Positions 35,183 to 42,664 of a stretch of DNA of 64,000 bases are shown here, one piece after another (the first letter of the stretch is position 1; the number at the start of each line of letters is the position of its first letter). The DNA is from Trueperella bialowiezensis. Lineage in GTDB: Bacteria > Actinomycetota > Actinomycetes > Actinomycetales > Actinomycetaceae. The stretch spans positions 1,426,001 to 1,490,000 of the forward strand of contig NZ_LR134476.1 of the NCBI RefSeq assembly GCF_900637955.1, in the 5' to 3' direction. The position numbers were made by a program, and so were the translations under genes. Below the pieces are notes generated by a model, which saw only the letters and a program-made list of their open reading frames with translations, was not told the DNA's origin and searched no databases.

Positions 35183-35674
35183 CTACCAGCGTTGGCCGTG
35201 GTACTGCGCGGTGTCGGGGATGAGCATGGCGAATGTGTTGGGATTGGACGGGTCGACGGCGATGGTGATGTGGTCGCCGCGGCGGACCCGTGGCATGGTT
35301 TCGCCGATGATTTCGGTGTAGGGCCGTTCGCCGCCGTGCAGCGTGGGGCCGTAGGCGTGTACGGTCCACATTCTTTTGCTTTGAATATAGTTGGCGGGGT
35401 GGATGTATTGCTCGTAGACGCCATCGACGACGGCGGTGATGCGCGGCCCGTTGGCGGCGACCCGGCGGTAGGCCTTGATGTGCGAATTTGAGATGAGTAG
35501 TGGCGGCAGGCCGGCGGTTAAGAGTGCGGCGGTGGTGAGAACGCCGACGAGCGGGCCGACGATCAGGCCGGCCCCGCCGAGCGCCAGCCCGACGACGAGG
35601 ATGAGAATGCCTGCGCCGATAGCCAGCGCGGTAAAGCCGATGCCGATGCGCCGTCCCATTAACCAGATGACCAT
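35183..35674 (-). CDS. Small two-helix membrane protein, DUF3592-like (copy 1)
   Basis: A 163-residue protein with two or three N-terminal hydrophobic helices rich in Gly/Leu and a soluble domain ending ITIAVDPSNPNTFAMLIP, the same ending motif as the next two genes. The ATG at 35674 is chosen because GAAGGGA lies just before it; an upstream TTG at 35698 is less likely. It is the first gene of the three-gene operon and lies at the border of the low-GC island. Confidence 0.6.
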   Translation of the reverse strand: MVIWLMGRRIGIGFTALAIGAGILILVVGLALGGAGLIVGPLVGVLTTAALLTAGLPPLLISNSHIKAYRRVAANGPRITAVVDGVYEQYIHPANYIQSKRMWTVHAYGPTLHGGERPYTEIIGETMPRVRRGDHITIAVDPSNPNTFAMLIPDTAQYHGQRW

Positions 35675-35967
35675 GTGAGTCCCTTCGCCTACTTCCAAGG
35701 ATACGGGACGTTGAGACAGAGCCGGTTAGTGGGAGTAGAAAGTACGTTTAAGAGTCTGACACTGAACGGCGGCAGGACTGAGTTCGGCCGTGCGCTGCAT
35801 TCATATCCTGTAGTTGACCGTGTGTCGGCGGGGTGTAAAGGGTCCTGACCTTTTGCTCGGGCAAACTTGCCCACTCCATGTTTGGAGACGATTGGAATTG
35901 ATACGGGCCTTCGTGAGAAAGCTATTGCCTTGCCTTATGGAATCGTATAAACAGATATGCTTCGTAT
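35675..35967. other. Intergenic island border
   Basis: About 290 bases between the DUF3592-like operon and the restriction gene. Composition falls from high to low GC across it. Short open frames exist on both strands but none has a ribosome site or recognisable similarity. TATAAA near 35946 could be the -10 of the restriction gene. Confidence 0.35.
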
Positions 35968-36699
35968 ATGAAACGAGACGAAATGTTTGCGGAGGAAGAT
36001 CTCCCAGGAGTTGTCTGGCAACCAACGGTAGATCTTCCGGATGGGTTTACTTACGGCGTGACGAGGTATGCCGACATCATTCTTAGGGACGCGTTCCCGC
36101 AGAGATTCCAAGAGATTGTAAACAACCTTGAAGAGTACTATATTGATTACGAAGAAGACATTTTGGTGGGTGGCGGTTCTCGAGCGCGGCATACGAAACG
36201 CCACGATGATGGTTTAAAGAGGCGCGGTTGGCATGAGCACAATGTGACGATTGAGAAAGCTGTTGATGGAAAGCCAATCTTTAAAGTCCGTAACCATGAG
36301 ATCGATGTGTTTTCGATGGGTGACGACGGCGGCTATCCGGGAGTCGCAGTGGAAATGGAGTGGAACAATAAGGATCCATTCTTTCATCGTGACCTCAACA
36401 ATTTTCAGGCTCTCCACCGTGAGGGAGTTATTGCCGTTGGTGTTATTGTTACTCGTGGGCCTCGACTACAGGAACTGCTTTACTACCTTGGAACAGAAGG
36501 GCACTACCCATCCTCAAAGTATGGGACTTCGACGACTCATTGGAATAAGCTTATCCCAATGATCAATATCGGTGCAGGCGGCCAGTGTCCTTTGTTATGC
36601 ATTGGAATTGAACCGGAAAAGGTTAGCAATCTTCCATGCAGTGACGTGAATAATTTCGAGTTCTCTGACGGGACAGTATTGAAATTAGCCGGATGCTAA
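35968..36699 (+). CDS. Type II restriction endonuclease, BglII/BstYI-like
   Basis: A 243-residue protein resembling the BglII family (PF09195), which cuts AGATCT or RGATCY. The likely active-site acids are Asp113 in HEIDVF and Glu129 and Glu131 in VAVEMEWNNKDPFFHRDLNN, a distinctive family motif. The length fits. No clear Shine-Dalgarno precedes the ATG, so it may be leaderless. GC content is low (hand counts of two 60-base lines give 24 and 26). The stop overlaps, tail to tail by four bases, the stop of the convergent methylase, confirming a restriction-modification pair. Two AGATCT sites lie in its first 70 bases. Confidence 0.8.
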   Translation: MKRDEMFAEEDLPGVVWQPTVDLPDGFTYGVTRYADIILRDAFPQRFQEIVNNLEEYYIDYEEDILVGGGSRARHTKRHDDGLKRRGWHEHNVTIEKAVDGKPIFKVRNHEIDVFSMGDDGGYPGVAVEMEWNNKDPFFHRDLNNFQALHREGVIAVGVIVTRGPRLQELLYYLGTEGHYPSSKYGTSTTHWNKLIPMINIGAGGQCPLLCIGIEPEKVSNLPCSDVNNFEFSDGTVLKLAGC

Positions 36700-37523
36700 T
36701 CCCGTTTTTGAGCGCCTGGACGGCGGATCTCAGCTCCACCCTCTTTTAGTAGGTTTCTCACACGCTGAATGGAATAGCCTGTGACAGCAGCTATTTCTCG
36801 AATGCTCATGTTCTGCTCATAAAGGCCAGTTATTTTTGCGGCGATTTCCTCCATTACTGCTTGAGGTAGTCGCCTGTTTGGTGGGATTGGAGGGAATATT
36901 TCACCGCCAGCATATCCGCGGTGTACTTTACCTCGCACTTCGCCATCAGATTCATCCCCCCAGACTGTCCATCCGTCGCGTGGATTACGTGCGAATAGCT
37001 CAAGGAAAGGGCCGGGAGAGCAAGACTCAATTAGGTTGTATTGTTCATCTGGCTTACGGGAGTGCTCTCGTTTGCGAGTCTCTATCATATTCACCTGGCT
37101 ACGCCCCGGCTGGAGTGTTCGCATTTTTCCTTTGACGCCAAAGAGAATCATCTCTGTGACGTTACGAAAATAAAAACCTACGCCTCGTCCGTCTGGGCCG
37201 CCGTCTTTTCGGCGTTTAGCCCAAATTATGTTGCTAACATATCGAAAACCCCATGATTTCATGACTTCGAGACCGTCTGGTAGAAGCGCATTTGGCACCC
37301 ACAAGTAGAGGTGTGCATTTTTGGCTGCGACGTCGCTGACGGGCAGTGATTTGATTGCGTCAAGATCCATAGTCGAGTAGCGGTCGAGGCGGCGATGTTC
37401 CGGGGCGACCTTGCCAGTGCGGTTTGCAAAACGCCACGGTGGATCTGCAAGGATCGTGGAGAAACCACCTGCAATTCTCGGAAGTGGAAGGATCTCGTCA
37501 TTTTCGCGTAATGGTTCGGCCAT
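36696..37523 (-). CDS. MT-A70 family DNA adenine methyltransferase with C-terminal HTH
   Basis: A 275-residue adenine-N6 methylase. The catalytic DPPW (residues 27-30) and the GRGVGFYFRN and HSRKPDEQYNLIE motifs are those of the MT-A70 group used by many type II systems. It should protect the sites cut by the convergent BglII-like enzyme. From about residue 224 a separate helical segment, MEEIAAKITGLYEQNMSIRE followed by IAAVTGYSIQRVRNLLKEGG, looks like a recombinase or sigma-type helix-turn-helix. It may recognise DNA or repress its own promoter. Confidence 0.88.
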   Translation of the reverse strand: MAEPLRENDEILPLPRIAGGFSTILADPPWRFANRTGKVAPEHRRLDRYSTMDLDAIKSLPVSDVAAKNAHLYLWVPNALLPDGLEVMKSWGFRYVSNIIWAKRRKDGGPDGRGVGFYFRNVTEMILFGVKGKMRTLQPGRSQVNMIETRKREHSRKPDEQYNLIESCSPGPFLELFARNPRDGWTVWGDESDGEVRGKVHRGYAGGEIFPPIPPNRRLPQAVMEEIAAKITGLYEQNMSIREIAAVTGYSIQRVRNLLKEGGAEIRRPGAQKRD

Positions 37524-38159
37524 GGAAAAACTCTACATCAAATGGATCTTTAATAAGATCTTATCCGTGTGATTAATGTCTGGTTGGAATTATGGGCGTC
37601 ATACGGTATATGTGGGCGGGAGCTTCATCCGCGCGTAATGGTAAGTCGACTGAAACAGACGTTAGAGCAGCTAATAGCGGCGTTCCTGGTGCTCGTGAGA
37701 CTCGGCGGGGCTAGGGTGGCCATCAGAGTTCTCGGTTTCCTACTGACAGCTACGCCTGACTGTGCCGTGCGTCGGCACATCGAAAGCTACCAGGTCGCTG
37801 TTCGGCTATCTGAGTTCGGGCTGTTTTATCGGTAAAGTACGCTCTTAAAAAGTGCGATAAGTTATCGTATGGACAAGGGTTGCTTATAGTGACACGACGT
37901 TAGGCACTATGTAGAGTCAGTTGAGCCTGTCTGCTGATTAGAAGGTTGAGAACGATGACCGCCTCCGAGCGTGCAGCCGGCCAATCGCGGATTGCAGATA
38001 CGTAACAATGATACACGTAACCGGTGTACACTTCATTCGCGCATAGGGGCCGTGTATTATGAGCTTAAGCTTGACATTTAGAGTGTCGAAAATGCGCTGC
38101 GAGTTGTGTAGTGGCGACGAATGTGACTATCGAAGAAAGAGTAAAGCGGGTTCCTAGTT
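37524..38159. other. Low-GC intergenic region between methylase and 954-residue gene
   Basis: 636 bases. Near the methylase start are GGATCT (37544) and AGATCT (37556), both RGATCY sites, placed where the methylase or its HTH could act on its own promoter. CGATAAGTTATCG near 37856 is palindromic. An 88-codon frame (37569-37835) and a 16-codon frame starting at 37954 with GAAGG upstream are unconvincing. TTGACA at about 38071 may serve the downstream gene. Confidence 0.4.
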
Positions 38160-41024
38160 ATGGCATCCTCATCAATAGAAAGCTGGCGCGAATTCGTTCG
38201 AGAGCAACTCGGACATCTGGAAAGGCTGTTGGGCTGTGAGGCCAAACAGCTTGCCCAGTCTGTTAAGCAATACGCTGACGATCGTATGAATCCGAAAAAA
38301 TGCCACCCAACTCCTCAGCCTCTTTCGATCGTTGGAGAGGCGATACTTCCGCTGATTACAGATTGGAATTGGGTTAAGCGAAGGGTTGAACAAGTCACTG
38401 TTCAGCCCGATGGTAGATCTCGAAGAAGAATTTCTTTCGATCTCTGTCTGCCAGTACGTGACGGTCTCAGGTATTCATACATCGCCAAAGCTATTGATGA
38501 AGAATCTAATATGACAGGGGTGATAGTACCGCTGACTTTTCTCCGTAAGGGGCCGATCGTGAATTTGGGGATATCGGGCCCTGATGGAAATACGAGAAGT
38601 AGCGTAGGGTTCCTCGAAAACGCTCTACTCACCTACAGTGCCTTGTGTAAACTTAGCAAGGACAACCAGATTGATGAGATTGTAGACAATTTCCTCAAAG
38701 AGCATGATATTTGGGCGTCTTCTGACCACCAGCGCGATTCAGGTTCCGTAAATAGCGAAACCCTTGGTGAGAAGCTTGTAAAGATAGCTATTTGGCAAGT
38801 GATCACATCGAGTCAAACTGATTACAGTGCCTCGCATGAAGGTCAACTCGCTGCTAAACAAGATGTCCATCGACACGAGGCTTTCGGAACCGTCGCAAGT
38901 ATAATCTCAGCGCTCAGGCATGGGCGCCCCCTGCGTTCGTTCTTTTTGACAGTATGGCCCATTTTCACTTCAGAGAAGTCCGGAAAAGAAGCTTATGAGC
39001 ACGAACAACGCGTAGAAATTCGTGCCGTTGACTCTTCTCCTGCAATTTTGATCCTCATTTTGAGTCTGCTTGAGACCTATATTGAACCCTTTCGCGAGGC
39101 GCATAAAGACAATAAAAACGATCTAGTAGCGCGAGAGCTATTTTGCATTCTAATGAGCGCAGTTTCACTGAGCTATCTTTCGGCTGTCGTAACGCCCGAA
39201 GGTGACGTATATGCGCGAGAGCAAGATGAGCAGTTTTCCCAACAAGCGGGCCAAGTGCGAGCCGTTTTCAAAATGTCATCTGATATTGAACCGAACCTTG
39301 ACTCAGACAAGAGGGATTCTCCGGCAAGAAATTCCACTCACGTTAGAGATTCTTCGAAGTTTAAGAGCTGCTATGACTCGATGAAATTATGGTCATCAAC
39401 CGCGTGGGAAACTATTAAGCGATTTTTTAGCGACGAAAAAGGGAGTCTATATAACTTTGACGTTTCTCTATGCTCTGCTGAGAGTGCCCACATTGAATTC
39501 AATCCGCCACAAAATCTTGTAATCGCAGGCGTTTATTCAATGACAGGCAATGAGAGTAATGGTTATGAATCGGAGTACTCGGACATTTTAACGTTCGCAG
39601 AAATTAAGATAGCGTCACGTAACGATAGCGAGCGGCAGGGATCTTTTTCAGAGAGTTCCAATCTTAGCCAAAAAGCTCATAGACGGGACTCTTACAGGAC
39701 CTCACCGGGAATAATTCACATTAGCCCGAGCAGCGATTGGTTGCGAACCGTCGGCTCATACGCAGTTCAGTTGATACCGAATGTCGCTGGTGCGAACCGC
39801 GCCTCAATAGCTACTCTGCTGGGTTCTGCGGCAATTTTGTTAATCCAACTCTTGAAAGAAGAATCTGGAGCTCCGGCCTGGAGTAATTTTTTTGGCGCTG
39901 CGACACTGATACTTGCGATCTATGCCGCGATTTTATTTACTACCGGCCGCAGCGAAATTGAACATAGGGTGCTTAGGTATACAAACATTCGAATCCTAGT
40001 CATGTTTATTTTCGCTTTTATAAACATCATATGCGCCTTTCTGTTAAGTCGTAACCACGCTCAGCATAAGGTTGCGATCTTTTGCATTAGCGCTGTTTTC
40101 ATACTGTTATTCGGATTCTGCAATTTTCGAACGAATAAAAAGCACAAAGACTTAAAAAAAGAAGTTGGGAGATTGTCTGAAGTTGAAGATTATCAAGTGC
40201 GCAACATTAACTCACGCCAGAGTCGCTATCAGACGATTGCGCTGACAGAAACGGGACCCTATGACGTTCACTATCTTACGGCCGGATATCTGACAAAAAT
40301 GAAAAGGCATTTAATGGAGAGAACGCCAATGGGGTTAGAACCATCGAAAAACCCTAGAATTCTTAAGGAATACATTCGCGATTTTCACCCCAGTGTCAAA
40401 TCACATAAATACAATGCGAGGAGTGAAATGACCGATTTAAACCGTCTAATTATTGCAATCGATCTTGATGGAGTTTGCGCTGACTACATCTCGGGGTTTA
40501 GGGACTACATGATGAATGAAACAGGGCATCCGGCCAGCGAATTTCCTACCCCCCAACACTACGATCTTTCAGAAAGCGGTTGGCCATTCAAGGATTACGA
40601 TTCATATCATAGGTACCATAAGCAGGCGGTGATTTCCGGTCTTTACAGAAAGCTTCCGGTTATCCCCGGAGCTGCTGAAGCAGTTAAGGAGCTATCCGAT
40701 ATTGGCTATCACATTCGCATTGTTACCCATCGATTGACCTTCGGTGGTAGCCACGCTCAAATTATTTCGGATACAGCCCATTGGCTTGATGATCGGAAAA
40801 TCCCGTTTGGTTCTATCTGTTTTTCCAGCGTGAAAGATGACATTAATGCAGATCTGTATATAGAAGATTCGCCCTCAAATATTGAATTGCTTCGGAAGAA
40901 AGGAATCACGACTTTCGTGTTCTCGCACGAGTACAACTGCGGCATAGATGGGCCACGTTTTGACGACTGGAAAGTTGGTGTTCAACTAGTCCAAAAGGAG
41001 TTAGGAGGCCCTCGAAAATACTAG
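38160..41024 (+). CDS. Membrane protein with C-terminal 5'(3')-deoxyribonucleotidase domain
   Basis: A 954-residue protein of novel architecture. Residues 1-540 match no family I know; 55-170 and 200-345 look folded, and 370-400 and 485-515 are polar linkers. Four membrane helices lie at about 547-565, 575-594, 610-630 and 637-654. Residues about 760-950 form a HAD hydrolase of the 5'(3')-deoxyribonucleotidase type: DLDGVCAD (Asp768, Asp770), Thr856 in IVTHR, Lys892 and YIEDSPSNI (Glu902, Asp903). All catalytic residues are intact, so it should dephosphorylate (deoxy)nucleoside monophosphates. GC content is very low (27 and 21 per 60 in two lines). Its place beside a restriction system suggests phage defence; that is inference. 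Confidence 0.8.
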   Translation: MASSSIESWREFVREQLGHLERLLGCEAKQLAQSVKQYADDRMNPKKCHPTPQPLSIVGEAILPLITDWNWVKRRVEQVTVQPDGRSRRRISFDLCLPVRDGLRYSYIAKAIDEESNMTGVIVPLTFLRKGPIVNLGISGPDGNTRSSVGFLENALLTYSALCKLSKDNQIDEIVDNFLKEHDIWASSDHQRDSGSVNSETLGEKLVKIAIWQVITSSQTDYSASHEGQLAAKQDVHRHEAFGTVASIISALRHGRPLRSFFLTVWPIFTSEKSGKEAYEHEQRVEIRAVDSSPAILILILSLLETYIEPFREAHKDNKNDLVARELFCILMSAVSLSYLSAVVTPEGDVYAREQDEQFSQQAGQVRAVFKMSSDIEPNLDSDKRDSPARNSTHVRDSSKFKSCYDSMKLWSSTAWETIKRFFSDEKGSLYNFDVSLCSAESAHIEFNPPQNLVIAGVYSMTGNESNGYESEYSDILTFAEIKIASRNDSERQGSFSESSNLSQKAHRRDSYRTSPGIIHISPSSDWLRTVGSYAVQLIPNVAGANRASIATLLGSAAILLIQLLKEESGAPAWSNFFGAATLILAIYAAILFTTGRSEIEHRVLRYTNIRILVMFIFAFINIICAFLLSRNHAQHKVAIFCISAVFILLFGFCNFRTNKKHKDLKKEVGRLSEVEDYQVRNINSRQSRYQTIALTETGPYDVHYLTAGYLTKMKRHLMERTPMGLEPSKNPRILKEYIRDFHPSVKSHKYNARSEMTDLNRLIIAIDLDGVCADYISGFRDYMMNETGHPASEFPTPQHYDLSESGWPFKDYDSYHRYHKQAVISGLYRKLPVIPGAAEAVKELSDIGYHIRIVTHRLTFGGSHAQIISDTAHWLDDRKIPFGSICFSSVKDDINADLYIEDSPSNIELLRKKGITTFVFSHEYNCGIDGPRFDDWKVGVQLVQKELGGPRKY
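40418..40430 (+). promoter_or_regulatory. Internal ribosome binding site and start for the nucleotidase domain
   Basis: GAGGAG (40418-40423), four bases, then ATG at 40428, in frame with the 954-residue gene at Met757. It lies exactly before the HAD domain and could yield a separate soluble 198-residue deoxyribonucleotidase ending at 41024, about the size of stand-alone family members. Confidence 0.55.
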
Positions 41025-41094
41025 AATCTCACCGGCTTCAACCTGGGCGATCGGTAATGTCGTAGAGGGAATTTCTGGCAGAATGAACCAGACC

Positions 41095-41244
41095 CTAGTA
41101 TGGGGCATATTTATTTGTCTGTTTAAGGATTAGGTCCTTGGGCCGGCTGATTGTGTTTTCCATGTCGTCGGCTTTGAGGATTTGACAGAGGTGGGTAAGG
41201 GCGGTGGGTGATGTGAAGCGTTTTCGTTCAAGCCTTTCTTCCTC
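41095..41244 (-). pseudogene. Possible C-terminal remnant of a transposase
   Basis: An open minus-strand frame encodes about 50 residues ending at TAG (41095-41097), with FTSPTALTHLCQILKADDM in its middle. It has no start or ribosome site. The style resembles the tail of an insertion-sequence transposase but I cannot name a family. It lies at the right edge of the low-GC island. Confidence 0.25.
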
Positions 41245-41249
41245 AAACA

Positions 41250-42548
41250 CTATGCGCACCTAAGCTGGCGGGCTACCACATACACACTTCCCGCTACGCA
41301 GGCCGTGCAGGCTAGTGCCGCGGCGGGGAGCGCCAGCGTCGTCACCCGCGTGAGCGCCAAGCCCACCAGCGGCGGCGCCACGAGCATGCCCGTATACGAA
41401 AAGCCCATTTGGATGCCCATCATCCGCTCGGTGTTCGCTGAGCCGAAGCGAGCAGTCGTCTCCTGCAACATCATCGGGAAGATCGGCCCGCAGCCGAACC
41501 CGGCCACGGCCAGCCCGGCCAGACTCACGGCCGGCACCGGGATAAACAGCAGCGCCACACCCACGGCCAGCACACCCGCCCCGGCGAGCAGCAGCTGCTG
41601 GTTGGTCAGCCTATGCGATACCAGCCCGGCCACGAACCTTCCCGCCGTGATCCCGATGAAGAACGCTCCGCCACCGGCCGCCGCCAGGTCCACGTGCATC
41701 TGGAAACGTTCCACCAGATAGGTGGCGCCCCACAGCCCCAGCGACATTTCTACCGCCGAGTACCCAAAGAAGCCCACCAAGATCACCGGCAGGTTTGGCA
41801 TCCGATACCACGGCAGGCGCGCTAGCTCGGCGCCCCCACGCTCGGTGTCAGGGTTCTGCGCTAGCTCGGCGCCCCCACGCTCGGCGCCCGTTCGTTCACT
41901 GCACGCCTCGGCGCCCAGTTCGGCGCCCGCGTTGGGATCCAGATCACCGTCAGCTTCTTCGCCAGCATCGGCATTATCAGCACCCTCACTCGCTGGCGCC
42001 TCCACCGGCCGTTCCCACATTTTCCGCGAGGCCAGGAACACGCCAAACAGCACCAGCTGCAGCGCGGCAATCGTCCAGTAGGCCGGGCGCCACTGGCCGG
42101 TGTTGTGCAGCCAGAACGCCACGATCAACGGCCCGGCCGCCGCGCCGATTCCCCACGAAGCGTGCAGGAAGTTCATGTGGCGGGCCGAATAGCGCACGGC
42201 CACGAACGCGTTGAGCGCCGTGTCAATCGCGCCGGCGCCCAACCCCAGCGGCACGGCGAACGCCAGCAGCCACGCAAAGTTGGGTGCCACCGCGTACCCG
42301 GCCATCGCCGTCGCTGTTAACAAAATCGAACCCGCACATACTCGAAACGTGCCAAAGCGCCGCAGCAACGCCCCGGAGGCGAACGACATCGCGATCGTCG
42401 CCGCAATCCCCATCGCGTTGACCACCGCCGCGCCCGCGGCATCCGCGCCAAGATCGCCGTGCATCGACGGCCAGGCTGCGCCGACCACGGCGTCGGGCAA
42501 ACCCAGCGAAATAAACGCGGCGTAAATAATGGCGAGCAAGACGGTCAC
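41250..42548 (-). CDS. MFS transporter
   Basis: A 432-residue major facilitator with 12 expected helices: LGLPDAVVGAAWPSMHGDLG in the first helix pair, RRFGTFRVCAGSILL as the loop 2-3 signature, and FGCGPIFPMMLQETTARFG late. The central cytoplasmic loop is expanded and acidic, and contains a 13-residue unit (ERGGAELAQNPDT) that is almost duplicated, encoded by 25-base direct repeats. The general pattern is that of FucP-like or YbjJ-like permeases. Substrate unknown. High GC content sets it apart from the island to its left. Confidence 0.8.
   Translation of the reverse strand: MTVLLAIIYAAFISLGLPDAVVGAAWPSMHGDLGADAAGAAVVNAMGIAATIAMSFASGALLRRFGTFRVCAGSILLTATAMAGYAVAPNFAWLLAFAVPLGLGAGAIDTALNAFVAVRYSARHMNFLHASWGIGAAAGPLIVAFWLHNTGQWRPAYWTIAALQLVLFGVFLASRKMWERPVEAPASEGADNADAGEEADGDLDPNAGAELGAEACSERTGAERGGAELAQNPDTERGGAELARLPWYRMPNLPVILVGFFGYSAVEMSLGLWGATYLVERFQMHVDLAAAGGGAFFIGITAGRFVAGLVSHRLTNQQLLLAGAGVLAVGVALLFIPVPAVSLAGLAVAGFGCGPIFPMMLQETTARFGSANTERMMGIQMGFSYTGMLVAPPLVGLALTRVTTLALPAAALACTACVAGSVYVVARQLRCA
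41821..41884. repeat. 25-base direct repeats within the MFS loop
   Basis: GCTAGCTCGGCGCCCCCACG plus CTCGG occurs at 41821-41845 and 41860-41884, a 39-base (13-codon) period that keeps the reading frame. Confidence 0.85.
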
Positions 42549-42664
42549 GCCTCCAGACTAGCAAGCGCGCCCCAGCCCGGCTCGGATAGGAAACTCGTCA
42601 CGTTTACGGAGGCCAGCGCCGGATTTTCGCTAGCATTGACTTGCGTAATTTGAGGGGAGTATTC

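Noticed and set aside
35689-35874. 61-codon minus-strand frame near the island border
   Set aside because: No ribosome site or recognisable domain; too short to support.
37569-37835. 88-codon plus-strand frame in the island
   Set aside because: GTG start without a ribosome site, Leu/Val/Arg-rich random composition and no similarity; recorded only as part of the intergenic region.
35968-41024. Prophage or integrative element
   Set aside because: No integrase, tRNA attachment site, phage structural gene or clear flanking direct repeat could be found.
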